Notes under the pieces: generated by a model
Seen by the model: only the letters and a program-made list of their open reading frames with translations
Database searches by the model: none
What the model was told of the DNA's origin: nothing
Translations under genes and position numbers: made by a program
Part shown: one piece after another, positions 1 to 10,674 of the stretch
Numbering within the stretch: position 1 is the stretch's first letter
How the letters are laid out: each line of letters opens with the position of its first letter
Origin: Roridomyces roridus
Lineage: Eukaryota > Basidiomycota > Agaricomycetes > Agaricales > Mycenaceae
NCBI GenBank assembly: GCA_029378245.1
Contig: JARKIF010000194.1
Coordinates: 1 to 56,556, forward strand
Length of the DNA: 56,556 bases
Direction of reading: 5' to 3'

Positions 1-250
1 GCCAGGATCTCGTCGGCTACAAACGCCCATAGTGGACGGTCTTCACCGAAGCTGAGGTATGATTTGAGCCAGGTAATCGTTATTGCTTCGTTCCTCGCTA
101 CTATGTCGAGGAGGTCTTTGCCACCTTCGTCGTAGGGTGCGTATATTGTTTCTTTATTTATTGTAACACTGCTCTTCTCTGCCCATAGGAAGCTACGTAT
201 GCGTTTTTCGAGTTTGCGCTCGACCTCAGCGGGCATGCCTTGCACTTTCG

Positions 251-3200
251 CTAGTATTGTGTCATGCCTCCTACCACCATGAGTATGATGAGGCGTCGTC
301 CTTCCATCGTAGGGTGTCCGAGTTCCCAGTGATCGAGGGACTTGTCTATTTTTTCTAGTGTTCTGGACCAGGTTTCAACTTGGGCTACTCCGTTCCCAAT
401 CCAGGCACCTAGGCTTCGGATGGGCTCTCCCTCTGCAGCAATTTTAATATGGGCAGGTATGGCAGTTCCATTCGCTCCGTTCACGAATCTTGTCGCCCTG
501 ATTTGATCTCTTTTACCAGGGCTTCCTATTGGTATCATCTCGGTCTTGCCAATATTGAATTTTGCGCCGGCGGCTATGCACCATTCCTCCAGGATCTCGA
601 CTAGTGCTCCAAAGTCGTCTTCTCCAGAGAGGTAGACGATAGTGTCATCCGCGAAGAGTGTGCATATAAGCCGCTCTTGTTGTTCGGGTAGTGTGTACCC
701 ATTTAGGTTGGACTGCCGTAGGGTTTCTGCTAATGGCTCGATTGCCAGGTCGAATAGCAAACAGGAGAGTGGGTCCCCCTGTCGCACGCCTCGCGTTACT
801 TTGAATGGGCGGTTACACATCATACCGTTTACAATTACGGTTGTGTATGCGTCGCTGTACAACGTCTTGACCACGTTGATGAATTCATCGGGTATGTTGT
901 AACTTTTTAATGCTCTCCAGAGATAGTCATGTTCAATTTTATCGTAGGCTTTCTCTTGGTCGAGGGCCACTATCACCCCGTCTCGGTCTGTTGCTTCCGC
1001 GAGTTCAATTATTCTCTTGGTCAACCAGATTTGGTCGTATATGTGTCGTCCGGGGACGAAGCCGGCCTGATTGGGGTGTATGAGTCCCGGGGCTACCTCC
1101 GCCAGTTTTATGGTGAGTGCTTTAGTGAAAATCTTGTAATCGGTATTCAGCAGTGAGATGGGTCTGTAGTTTGCGATGTCCGATTTGTCGTTCTTTTTAT
1201 ATAGCGGGCACATCCAGCTCTCGGAAAATCTCGTATTTTCCACCACCCCGTGGGTTTCTATATCATTGAATACTATTTGGAGTACTTGTATTATGTCGAA
1301 CACCGGTTTGTTGCTTGCGCTGTCAGTTTGGAACCGGGCGTTCAAGATCTTCCATACTTCATAGCTTATGCCATCGAGGCCGGGGGCTTTGAAATTCGCC
1401 GATAGTCTCAGGGCTTCTTCCACTTCGTCTCGAGTGAGTAGGCGCTTTAGCTTTTCTGCTTGGGTTTCTGTGACCTTTCTCGTCGTCCTTTGCAGCACCA
1501 CATCTATTGTGTGATCCCGAAGGTCCGGGGTTGTTTCTCTCCGGTCCTTTTGAATGGAATTGTGGTGCTTCCGCGCGATATCCGCCATTCGTCGTGAGTT
1601 GTATTCATACTTGATGTCTCCGTTGGGCATATTGCCATCCTGCAATCGCTGAATGATTTCTCTGGGCTTAGATCGTTTGTTCATCGCGGTCCAAACGCGA
1701 CCTATCACCTCTGTCTCAACCTTGCCCCGCGCTTGGGTTTGTGCTCGGCGGTCGTTGTGCCTCTTTTGTTCCAGTTTGGTCAGTTTTTCTGTCAGGATTG
1801 CGGCTGATAGTTTTTTCTCTTCCTCGCTGAGCCCAGGATCATTTAGGATGGCCTCCAGCTTAAGCTCGACTTCTCTTATCTCCCTCTGGATTCTGGATAT
1901 CACTATCTTGGCGCGCTCTCGGGCCTTATCTTCGGCGTCCCTCTTGTATCCTGCGAATAGGGTTTGGGGGTTGCATTTCAAGTCTCGTTCCGGCCAGTTC
2001 TTGATCATCTCGAGGTTGGAGAGGAGGGCCATTCCCCGTTCTTTGAGGTATGTGCTTAAGGTTTTGTCCTTCATGATGTGTGCTGGCCATTCCCATCGTC
2101 CTTTGCCGATCTCGGGTGCCTTTGCGCTTGATATGCGGACTGAGACCATCCTGTGGTCAGTTGGTATCCCGACTGTTTTGATTTCCCACTCGTACGTGTT
2201 CTCAAAGACATGCCTCTTGACATAGATTCTATCTATTCTGGACTGTGATCCTGTGGCCGTTTGGCAGTATGTGTATGCCCTCGTCGTTGGGTATGTTGCT
2301 CTCCAGCCGTCGATCAGCTGAAGGTATACTTTTAGGTCGTCAAACGCCGAGACAGGGTTGTCTGGATCATCTCTGCTCGGCAGTCTGTCGAGCGCATCCT
2401 CGACAAAGTTCAGGTCCCCTCCTAGCGCATCCGGTCGAGGGACATTCGGATTATTTTCAAAGAAGTCTTGGATTTCTCGCCAGAAGGCGGCATTTTCTCC
2501 GGCAGCGTTCGGCGCGTACACTCCCAGGACAGCGAGTGGTTTATCTCTGTAGCCTTTGAATTCAAGCAGAAGTGCGCGTCCTTTTATTATCTCTGTTGTC
2601 CTTACGTCGTCGGTGTTGACAAAATTCTTGTTTAGTGCAATGGCTACTCCCTTGGCGTTGGGCGTGTCGGGGTCTTTCGAGTAGACAATTTCCATTTTGC
2701 GGCCAAACAGATTCCGGATGCTTTCGCATCGCGCGTCATTGAGGTGTGCTTCCCCCACGACAAGAATGCCTACTTTTTCCTCTCGCATCGTTTGCCAGAC
2801 GTGGTACCATTTATTTTGGGGGTGCCACGCACTTGCGTGTCCAATCCCTTTGATGTTCAGCGCGGATAACTTAACGGACGCTTTCAAGTTCTTCTTCCTC
2901 TTGCCTTTTCTGGCTTGCATCGCTCCGGGGAATTGTCGTTGAGTTGCTGCAGGTTGGCTAATGGGGTCCTGCTGCAGCCGACGCGGTTGAGGAGGTGGAT
3001 GGGGGTTGTGGCCCTGGTCGTCGTCCCGGTTCACTCGGGAGTGTTGGGGGTGACTTTCGTCGATACTCCCCTGCGTTTGTGATATACGCACACCTTGATC
3101 GGTGTCTTCAGCTTGGATTCGCTGGCCAGCATTGGATGCGCTGGGATCGCCTTGTGATTGACGATCGCGGTCATTTGGATGTGACCGGTGCATTGGATAT

Positions 3201-3385
3201 GCACAAGCACTTGGATTCGTGCCCCCCTGGGTGTTCGATTCACCCGGAGTTACCAGCGGCCGTCCCACTAAGAAGGGGCTTCCGCCGGTCATTTGATCCC
3301 CTCCACTCTGGGCTCTTTCATTGGTGAGACGGGTGCCGGTGGCGGAGCTCCCGCTCCCTCCAGTGCCCGAGTTACCCGTTGCCAA
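251..3385 (-). CDS. LINE ORF2: endonuclease-reverse transcriptase, frameshifted near its C-terminus
   Basis: This 1044-codon open frame starts with a low-complexity Gly/Ser/Gln-rich leader (residues 1-165). An endonuclease/exonuclease/phosphatase domain follows at about 170-420, with GEAHLND, GVYAPN, GGDLNF and TDHRMV motifs, so it should nick target DNA. A charged linker leads to the reverse transcriptase at about 700-950: NYRPISLLN, QAGFVPGR, LDQEKAYD, GVRQGDPLS and the catalytic FADD box at residue 911. The frame closes at 251, but the next minus-strand frame (from about 265 to the edge) carries the conserved post-RT segment. One missing base near 255-265 would join them. The protein would copy element RNA into DNA at the nicked site. 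It follows ORF1 on the same strand. Confidence 0.93.
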   Translation of the reverse strand: MATGNSGTGGSGSSATGTRLTNERAQSGGDQMTGGSPFLVGRPLVTPGESNTQGGTNPSACAYPMHRSHPNDRDRQSQGDPSASNAGQRIQAEDTDQGVRISQTQGSIDESHPQHSRVNRDDDQGHNPHPPPQPRRLQQDPISQPAATQRQFPGAMQARKGKRKKNLKASVKLSALNIKGIGHASAWHPQNKWYHVWQTMREEKVGILVVGEAHLNDARCESIRNLFGRKMEIVYSKDPDTPNAKGVAIALNKNFVNTDDVRTTEIIKGRALLLEFKGYRDKPLAVLGVYAPNAAGENAAFWREIQDFFENNPNVPRPDALGGDLNFVEDALDRLPSRDDPDNPVSAFDDLKVYLQLIDGWRATYPTTRAYTYCQTATGSQSRIDRIYVKRHVFENTYEWEIKTVGIPTDHRMVSVRISSAKAPEIGKGRWEWPAHIMKDKTLSTYLKERGMALLSNLEMIKNWPERDLKCNPQTLFAGYKRDAEDKARERAKIVISRIQREIREVELKLEAILNDPGLSEEEKKLSAAILTEKLTKLEQKRHNDRRAQTQARGKVETEVIGRVWTAMNKRSKPREIIQRLQDGNMPNGDIKYEYNSRRMADIARKHHNSIQKDRRETTPDLRDHTIDVVLQRTTRKVTETQAEKLKRLLTRDEVEEALRLSANFKAPGLDGISYEVWKILNARFQTDSASNKPVFDIIQVLQIVFNDIETHGVVENTRFSESWMCPLYKKNDKSDIANYRPISLLNTDYKIFTKALTIKLAEVAPGLIHPNQAGFVPGRHIYDQIWLTKRIIELAEATDRDGVIVALDQEKAYDKIEHDYLWRALKSYNIPDEFINVVKTLYSDAYTTVIVNGMMCNRPFKVTRGVRQGDPLSCLLFDLAIEPLAETLRQSNLNGYTLPEQQERLICTLFADDTIVYLSGEDDFGALVEILEEWCIAAGAKFNIGKTEMIPIGSPGKRDQIRATRFVNGANGTAIPAHIKIAAEGEPIRSLGAWIGNGVAQVETWSRTLEKIDKSLDHWELGHPTMEGRRLIILMVVGGMTQY

Positions 3386-3851
3386 TGCTGTGAAGTTCGC
3401 CCAGTTAGTGTGTGTGTTTTCGAGGTTTGTAGTCGCTATTGATGGGTTAGGGCAGGCTGGTCTCCCCGCGAAGGATGCCAGCCTCTTGTCCTACCGTTTT
3501 GGGGTTCACTAAACGTTACTTGCAGTGCTTCTTGGGAGCACTGCGCGTTCCGTCTAGCGTGCCAGGACTGCTGGCCGGCGGACCCCGGTTAAATAACCCC
3601 GCCGTTGCGGCGCGAGGGTCGTTCAGGTCTATTGACCCTCACAGCCCCCACGCAATTCCCTCCCCTGCTTCCTGTCCTGCATTTGCATACAGTCAGTAAA
3701 TTAGGCAGGCTCGGGTTGCGCCTTGTGTTGATCAAGGCGTCTTCTTCGATCCCAGACTCGGTTCCTTCCTTAGGTGGACATAATTAGAGACAATCATATA
3801 TGGTTTATTCAAGGGCGGAGACTCAGAGAGACATTATGATTAGTATGTAAG

Positions 3852-4976
3852 CTAGCGGCGCGATCCACCCCGGCGAGAGCCTCGCCAGTTGTTGCGATAT
3901 CTGTCGTTCTGCGACCGCGACCCGCCGCGGCGACCTCCCTCGTCGGCGGAGTCATCCGATTCCCCGTCCATCAGAGTCTTGGTGACAGTCTGGAGGTCAC
4001 CGGGCCCCCACCAGGACTTGTCACGCACGCTGAAGCAGCAGGCGTACTTTGGGTGGCTGTCGAGCTTGCACTCGGCACAGATGTTGGGCCCCTTGTCGGT
4101 GTTGGCGTGCGGGTAGAACGCGTGGATGCCATCCATGCAGGTAATCCGGGCGGCGCTGCGGAATTCGTCCCACATCTTGACGTCGGCAGTGAAGGGCTGT
4201 GCCACGAGGACGTACACGGGGTCGCTGTCGTGCTCGATGAATCGGTAGTCGAGCGTAGACGTGAACTTCTCGAAACGTTCATCACGCGTTGCCTTGCTCC
4301 CGGCCTGCGTACCCCGGTCTATGAGCGCGCGTATGGTGGCAGTTTCCTGCCAGGTGGTGTAAGCGGCCCAGCAGAGTGAGCGTCCGACCTCGGCTGCTTC
4401 TCCCTCGAGCTCGGTCTTGAAGAACGCGATGCACCATGATAGGACCGAGGCGTCCACGGGTGTTACGTGGAAGGCGAGGATCTTGCTGTGCGCGTAGGTG
4501 GGTGCACGCAGTAGCGCCTTGCGGGTGATGGCGTCCGTGACCTCCGCCAGGAAGACGAAGGGGGGCGCGTATTTATCGAATTTGCCTGCGCGGCGGAGGG
4601 TCGAGGGTTCTTTCTCGAAGGCAGGGCGTACGATTTTGAGCTTGTCCTTGCTCGCTATCTCCCCGAGCGATGTCTGGACGTCGTTCCGAAGGTTGACGTA
4701 TTTGTCGAAGAGCACCACGCCGCCGCTGAAGACGGTGATGACAAGGTATTTGTCGGGGTTGGCTGTCACCGTTTTCCGGGTGGTCTCTTTGACGTTGGCG
4801 AGAGCGATGTGGAGGGGGATGACGGGTAGGTCCCACTCCACGTTGGTTGCTTGGAATGCCGCGTAGTGGGCTACGTCGTCGGGGCCCTCTGGGTCGGCAT
4901 CCACTCGGAGGTGTGGGTTTTTTTCGGTGGCGGTAGGCGAGGCTGCCATCCAGACGGCGCGGGGGTCTAGGTCCAT
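3852..4976 (-). CDS. LINE ORF1: gag-like RNA-binding protein with CCHC knuckle and RGG tail
   Basis: From the first ATG (4976) the frame encodes 374 residues. The C-terminal part has a zinc knuckle of the form C-x2-C-x4-H-x4-C (residues 300-313), then a Ser/Asp stretch and an Arg/Gly-rich tail, as in retrotransposon ORF1 proteins that coat element RNA. The same frame is open upstream to a TAA at 5334-5336, adding 119 codons of plausible protein (Pro/Ser-rich, with DFYPRD and GEDTIIP) but no ATG. A separate ATG at 5367 opens a neighbouring frame that runs into this segment, so the true start may be 5367 with a frame break near 5335. The family is inferred from the knuckle, tail and position before ORF2. 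Confidence 0.8.
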   Translation of the reverse strand: MDLDPRAVWMAASPTATEKNPHLRVDADPEGPDDVAHYAAFQATNVEWDLPVIPLHIALANVKETTRKTVTANPDKYLVITVFSGGVVLFDKYVNLRNDVQTSLGEIASKDKLKIVRPAFEKEPSTLRRAGKFDKYAPPFVFLAEVTDAITRKALLRAPTYAHSKILAFHVTPVDASVLSWCIAFFKTELEGEAAEVGRSLCWAAYTTWQETATIRALIDRGTQAGSKATRDERFEKFTSTLDYRFIEHDSDPVYVLVAQPFTADVKMWDEFRSAARITCMDGIHAFYPHANTDKGPNICAECKLDSHPKYACCFSVRDKSWWGPGDLQTVTKTLMDGESDDSADEGGRRGGSRSQNDRYRNNWRGSRRGGSRR

Positions 4977-5336
4977 CGCGAGGGGGGTGGCTTTTGGGGT
5001 GGTGTTTGGGGACGGGTTTGGGTTGTTGGTGGCAGGGAGAGGAGAGGGCTCGTCGTCTGGAGGTGATGTGGGGATGATGGTGTCCTCGCCTTCGTATTGG
5101 AAGCGCGCGTCGCGGGGGTAGAAGTCGAGTGGGGTGAGTGCGTTCCTAGCGCCTCGTGGGCGGAAGGGAGAGGGTGAGGTCGAGCGGGGGCGCTGCTGGG
5201 CTAGGGTAGCCTTCCGTTCGTACCGTTTGATCGGTGACTGTCTCTCCTCCTCGGAGTTCTGCTCGGGGGCGTCGAGGCTGGATGTCTTGCGGCTTTTGTT
5301 TGGGCGGTTGGATTTCTCCAGGCTGTTTGTGGGTTA

Positions 5337-5956
5337 GCTCTCCCTCAGTGGCTTGTGGGTATCTCACTTGCTTCTGGTTGCTGCGCGAGGCTGGGCGGTA
5401 GATGTGGGCGGCGTCGGCTAAGAATTTTATGTGCCGCCTGCCACGTCAGCGGCGGCTTAGCGAGCCTCGTTTTTTCTGCATGTTTTCATAGCTTCGTGTG
5501 GGCCGTTTCCATCGGCGCTCTCGACGTTGTCGCGGAGTATGTGGAGGTCGTATTTAGATGTAGAGATTCACGACTCGTGCTCAGTGATGGCGGCACAGCG
5601 TTTGGATTCCGCTTTTACATACAGCCCTATAGGCTCTTCTCCTTAGATCGGAGGCCCACCTGGGATCGTGGGTTCCCACCTTGGATCGTGGGCGAGAGGT
5701 TGGATGGCCTCCCGGTCGCTGATATGCGACGGGGGAAATTCTTGTACGGCGCCATCATCAGGTCATGGTGGTGGTTACGGATCAAGAAGCCCCCGTGCTC
5801 CTATCTTCGTTGCCAACCCGACACACGACACATGACCCAAAGTTCAATTTCCATTTTATTGCATGCTCCGTCTACTTTCTCTTTCGCTTCTACCTCCACC
5901 TACCGTTGACACGGCGCCCTTCCATTCCTTCAACTGTGGGTATTCTGTTCCCGGTC
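5337..5956. other. Intergenic, LINE upstream region
   Basis: The stretch between the LINE ORF1 leader and the first host gene contains frames only as antisense or short chance runs. I see no tRNA, hairpin or recognisable coding exon. It may hold the internal promoter or 5' UTR of the LINE. Confidence 0.4.
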
Positions 5957-5995
5957 ATGAGCTCGTTGACAGTTTGCTCTAGGTTCGTATTCACT

Positions 5996-6409
5996 ATGGC
6001 CGCACTCCCTAACCACGGCGAACTTCTTTTGATAATCTTTTTGAGCGCCGCAGCCCTCCTTGCTGTCGTCTTGCTCACCGTATACCTCGTGCGACTACGT
6101 GGGCAGCGCCGACGCCTGATGGAACGTAATCTTTCCTGGCATTTTCCGGCTTCCGGCAAGCCAAAGGCACCATCCCCTATTCCACCCACCAGTACGTGAT
6201 GCCTCTCCTTTTCCATTCTGCCCTTGTTTAAAACCGGAGACACAGGATCATTCCTCCAGTCGTCGTTTGCTCGACTGTCTTCGAGGGAGCCGGAGCTGGT
6301 CCTGCCCATCCAATATCCGAAGTCCCCGGTGGCCCAAGATATCAGTTATCCGGAATCCGTCATGACGAGGGATACTCGAACGACCGTAAAGTCGTTTCTC
6401 GTTCTTTGA
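5996..6409 (+). CDS. Small single-pass membrane protein
   Basis: The two-exon model is 5996-6191 and 6246-6409 (119 residues); an in-frame upstream ATG at 5957 would add 13 residues. The intron 6192-6245 has a GTACGT donor and ACACAG acceptor and joins the frame cleanly. The protein has a short polar N-terminus, one strongly hydrophobic segment (about residues 9-32, rich in Leu/Ala/Val), then an Arg-rich cytoplasmic-looking turn (RLRGQRRR) and a polar tail with several Ser/Pro-rich patches. By the positive-inside rule the tail would be cytosolic. I recognise no family. It lies in the same orientation, 232 bases upstream of another single-pass membrane protein gene, but nothing shows that they act together. 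Confidence 0.55.
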
Positions 6410-6641
6410 GCGTTAGTAGACCAGATATTTTGATACCAATAATGATGCGCCTGTTCTTCTTGACGCGCGTCTGTGGCAAAGCCGTACATTTGTATGCGAA
6501 CTCTGACATGGGTATTTCGTTGACAGCAAGAAGCACTAACCCAAAACACTCTGGCGCTGAAGCTGGCGTCTACCATGTCTAAAATAACGAGAGGTACCTG
6601 CTGGCGACTTGATCCCTCCTCACAGCGTCGGCGCCTTCACG

Positions 6642-7902
6642 ATGCGACTCTTGTGGCTCGTCCCACTCTTGGGACCCGCTGGTGCGCAGTTGCTGAACGT
6701 CACCCTGGTACCAACATCAAGTATACGGGGAACTGGGAGCCTTCGTCGTCTCATCTATCCGGGCTGGACTATGGAGGTAGCCACACGCTAAGCAGCGATG
6801 CCAGTGCCACTGCGACGCTAGTTTTCACAGGTGTGCTTCAGAGCCGCCCTTGGGTCTGGTCTTCTGACCTCCCTCGCAGGCGTCGCGGTGTACTATCTAT
6901 CCCCTCGATGGCCGTACGCCGTTAGTTCGAAGCTAAGCATCGATGGGTCGCCGCCGCAGCTCGTGAATCTGACGGATCCGACTGCGTCTTCTACTCCGCC
7001 TGGAGGGTCGGAGGATACATTTTCTGCGGTTGTCTGGTGCGTCCAGTTTCTCCAAGTGCTCGACTCTGTTGCCCACAGGAATTACATACAGGTCGGCCAC
7101 CAACCTCCAGAACATGACGCACACTGTAATTGTGTCGTATGGAAACTTCGTTATCGTTGACGGGTTCATGTGAGCTCCTCTCCAACCGATGGTAAAACAA
7201 GCTCTGAACAGTACATTATAGTTATACACAGGATAATCCTGTCCCGCCACCGGTCGCGTCTTCTTCCTTGCGAGTCGCTAGCAGTTCTTCCTCGACGATC
7301 TCTTCGAAAACTTCCTCCGCAGGGGCGTTGGGAACACTGGCTGCATCCACATCCACAAGGCATTCAAAATCCAAAGGGCTGCCTATAGGTTTAGGGACTG
7401 CGATGGCTGCGCTGGCTCTCATCTCAGCCGTATTGGTTGTTTTCTGGTACAGACACCAGAACAAACGAGCGTACCGATCAAATGAGCTCGAGAAACCTCA
7501 TGATCAGGGCGGCATGGGTGGCCCTTATAATGCCTCCGTTCCCATCGTTCCAGCGGTAAATGCAGGTGGAATATTCTCCTCAAACCCCACGAGCCGTCAC
7601 TAGTTCACTCCCCAAACGGTGGAACCTCTAGCATAGCGTCGCCATACAGTCAACCGCAAATGGCCATGGGATCGAGTTCCATGTCATCTTACAGTGGGGG
7701 CGGCAGCTCGAACCTGCCGCCGGGTGCGATGGCGCTCCCGCTGCTCCCCTCTGGGCCCTACACCGATCATATGCCTTCCGAGATTCCGCTTTTGTCGCGT
7801 GCGGGATTGTTGCCCACAGTGCGTTCGACTGCCTCTCTCAATGCTGGCTATAGTGAACCGGTGGTGCCTGTTTCTCCACCGTTGTATTACGACAAACAAT
7901 AG
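6642..7902 (+). CDS. Secretory-pathway single-pass membrane protein, one frame break
   Basis: The model has exons 6642-6830, 6880-7036, 7092-7169, 7222-7565 and 7604-7902. It starts with a signal peptide (MRLLWLVPLLGPAGA). An extracellular domain of the kind common in mushroom membrane proteins follows (YTGNWE..., YGGSHTLSS..., FTG-VAVYYLS..., SATN...HTV), then a Ser/Thr-rich stalk. One membrane helix comes next (LGTAMAALALISAVLVVFW), then a basic HQNKR stop-transfer and a cytosolic tail ending PPLYYDKQ. The exon total is one base short of a multiple of three. The break falls between 6690 and 6705, where the signal-peptide frame and the YTGNW frame do not meet. The 38-nt last intron is unusually short. 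Role unknown; such proteins are often called surface sensors without proof. Confidence 0.6.
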
Positions 7903-8317
7903 GAGCGCTACCTACTTGAATGACTTTCATGTTCCCGGGACCGCTTTGAATGAACGCGTGATGTATTGATGCATGTACTCGTGATCGCGTTTGTTTGTCA
8001 TCCGCCAATCATCTGCAGATCTTGTCCTCTCCGTCCATTGCCGTCCACCTTCCTGTTCCTCCACTCTCTCACCCGGCCGCCTTGTCTCCATCGTTCTTCG
8101 AAGTCCCATTCCAGCACCACATTCTGTTCCGCTCTCCCGTTCAACACCGTGACTCCAGCCTTCTAATCCATTCAAGACTGGTCACCTTGCACCCGTCCTG
8201 CCAGCAACAATACAGCTTCTCCGAGCCAAGTCTGTGATATTTCACAGGCTCTTTCTATTCGGATAGCAACAATGGTCGGCCCGAAATAAGTGGGCAAGTC
8301 TGCTGACTCCACGAATG
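7903..8317. other. Intergenic: 3' UTR and ALDH promoter
   Basis: No coding frame with protein-like composition was found. The stretch should contain the 3' UTR of the membrane-protein gene, and from about 8200 the promoter of the aldehyde dehydrogenase gene. Confidence 0.4.
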
Positions 8318-8326
8318 ATATATAAA
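8318..8326 (+). promoter_or_regulatory. TATA box of ALDH gene 1
   Basis: The sequence ATATATAAA lies 37-45 bases before the ATG at 8363, a normal distance for a TATA-driven fungal gene with a very short leader. Two upstream in-frame ATGs (8315, 8342) are at or just after this box and are therefore unlikely starts. The second ALDH gene has an equivalent box at the same relative place. Confidence 0.65.
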
Positions 8327-8362
8327 CCCCAACTTGTCTTGATGCAGTTCTCATACCCGACA

Positions 8363-10635
8363 ATGCCCGGAACCACCACTCTCGATCTCGACACCTCGTC
8401 CTTCAAGGGCTCCATCTCTATCAACACTGGCCTCTTCATCGGCGGCAAGTGGTGCGACCCTGTGGATGCGCATGACCACGCCGAGTGCGTGCTTCTTCTA
8501 TCTCAGAGAGGACTTGGTCTGACTATACCGCAGGATTATCAACCCGAGTATGCTGTTCATCAATGTCTAATAGGCGAAGATGACCTTGGGCCTAGGTACC
8601 GGGAAGAAAATCATGGACATTTCCCTCGCGTCGAGCAAAGACGTCGATCTTGCTGTGAAGGCGGCCCACAAGGTGCGTCGTCAAGTTCTCAGGAAACGTC
8701 GAGCTCACGCGCGTCCAGGCGTACAAAACTTCCTGGGGATTCAAATGCCCAGGCAAGGAGCGAGGAAAGATGCTCCTCAAACTGGCCGACCTGTTAGAGC
8801 GGGACGCCGACCAGTTCGCCGCCATCGAGGCGCTCAACGTTGGTGAGTGTCCGTACAATCTCCTCTTCTTGAACTAAGATCGGACTCAGGTAAACCTTAC
8901 CACGTCGCCAAGGCTTACGACGTAATGGGAGCTGTTGAATACATCCGTTATTTCGGTGGTTGGGCGGACAAGAACCAAGGCAATGTTATCGAGACGAACG
9001 AGGCCAAGTTGGCCTACACACGGCATGAGCCCTACGGTGTCTGTGTGAGTGCTCTCTTTCTCCATCTTTCCGTCGGCCCCCTCACTGTGACTTCAGGGTC
9101 AAATCATTCCCTGTGCGTGCTTTACTTTCCCATCTTATCTCACCCTCATCGGCATCCAGGGAACTTCCCTCGTAAGTTCATGTGAATCTTTATCAAATGC
9201 GGCTAGTGCTGAAATCCCATAGTCTTGATGATGTCGTGGAAAGTCGGCCCTGCATTGGCCACAGGTAACTGCATCATATTGAAGGTACCGGTGCTACCTG
9301 ATACTTTGAACGATGAGCTGATCGTGAAACAGCCGTCAGAAATGACGCCTCTCTCTGCCCTCAAATTTGCGGAACTTGTGGTCGAAGCAGGCTTCCCGCC
9401 CGGTGTCGTCAACATTATCAACGGTTACGGTATGATTGGCTCAAAATGGTTGGACTTTCCGAAAGCTCACGCCCCGTAGGACCTGTTGTGGGGCAAGCGA
9501 TTGCCGAGCACCCAGACATCGCGAAGGTGGCTTTCACGGGAAGTACCCTCGTCGGCCGAAAAGTCATGGAGGCTTCCGCCAAGAGCAACCTCAAGGTCGT
9601 CACTCTTGAACTCGGAGGGAAGAGCCCCACCATTGTCTTTGACGACTCGGATCTCGACCAAGCGCTCAAATGGACCATGCAAGCCATGTAGTACGTTCTC
9701 TTCCCTTTCCGATTCAATCGTTCTCCCGACTTATCGGGTGCTGTTAGCGCCAACATGGGTAAGTTCGGACGCCGCATACGTTCTCGGGCTCCGTGCCCAC
9801 TAAACCGTTCGCAGGTCAATCATGTGTAGCCGGCTCCCGCGTCTTTGTCCACGAGGGGATCTATGACGAGTTTATTCAAAAGTTCTCGGCAATGGTGCAG
9901 GGCCTTGGACAGACGGCCGGCGACCCCTTCAGTGCGAACACGATGCATGGTCCCCAGGTCCGTTCAATTCCGAGCGCGTCGCTGAATCAGGACTAATCTC
10001 ACGACCTTTCCCACAGGTATCGCAGGTGCAATTCGACGTCAGTGTTCTTCGTTCCCATGCCTGATCCTCAGCTGACCATGGTCATTCTCAGCGCATCATG
10101 GGATACATTGACTCGGGGAAGAGTGAGGGTGCGACTGTTCACACTGGTGGAGAGCGTCACGGGACGGAAGGCTTCTTCATCAAGCCGACCATTTTCACGG
10201 ATGTGCATCCCGAGATGAAGATCGTCAAGGAGGAAATCTTGTATGTGGTCCTACTGTACTCCTCGCTACTATCTGACTCTCCCTCAGCGGCCCAGTGGCC
10301 GTAGTTCTAAAATTCAAGACCGAGGAAGGTATGTGGCCTTGCTTTCGCAACTTACCTCGGTTCTCAAATATCCAACAGAGGTCATTGAGGCCGCTAACGC
10401 AACAACTTACGGGTTGTCGTGCTGCATCTTTACGGAGAACATCTCGCGTGGTATCCGTGTTGCGCACGCGCTCGAGAACGGCTCGGCCTTTATCAACTCG
10501 GCCCAGCTCGTCGACCACGGCGTTCCGTTTGGTGGATATAAGCAATCAGGAATCGGCCGCGAGCACGGCGAGTACGCTTTGTCGACGTACACTCAAGTCA
10601 AGGGCATCCACGTCAACCTTGGCATCCGGCTTTAA
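8363..10635 (+). CDS. Aldehyde dehydrogenase (NAD(P)+), 16 exons
   Basis: It oxidises aldehydes to carboxylic acids with NAD(P)+, probably in the cytosol (no targeting signal seen). The hand model has 15 introns and exons at 8363-8484, 8534-8547, 8596-8672, 8719-8842, 8890-9044, 9097-9112, 9160-9171, 9223-9284, 9333-9429, 9480-9690, 9748-9758, 9815-9957, 10017-10037, 10092-10240, 10288-10328 and 10379-10635. They sum to exactly 504 codons (503 residues, usual for the family). Visible motifs are [15 protein letters not shown], the general-base glutamate in ELGGKSP (Glu270), the nucleophilic cysteine in GQSCVAGSR (Cys304) and the C-terminal [13 protein letters not shown]. Several micro-exons (11-21 nt) are needed. 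The stop is 39 bases from the stop of the convergent MLKL-like gene. It is paralogous to the ALDH gene at 16104. Confidence 0.95.
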
Positions 10636-10674
10636 ATATTCAAACAGCAGTGTATTATATGTATCGTGAACGAA

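Larger units (their letters stand above)
1..5333 (-). mobile_element. Non-LTR (LINE) retrotransposon, 3' part outside window
   Basis: Two long minus-strand reading frames lie in the order expected of a LINE. A nucleic-acid-binding ORF1 (5333 down to 3852) is followed by an endonuclease/reverse transcriptase ORF2 (3385 to 251), with about 466 bases between them. ORF2 continues in another frame from about 265 to the window edge, where residues typical of the post-RT region (an LW...PYDEGG...RN...TWLKSYL pattern) are still readable, so the 3' end lies beyond position 1. No LTRs are seen. The domain order (gag-like ORF1 with a zinc knuckle, apurinic-type endonuclease, RT) fits the Tad1/I/L1 superfamily; the clade is my inference. 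Both frames show a break, so this copy is probably no longer autonomous, or the sequence contains indel errors. Confidence 0.9.
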
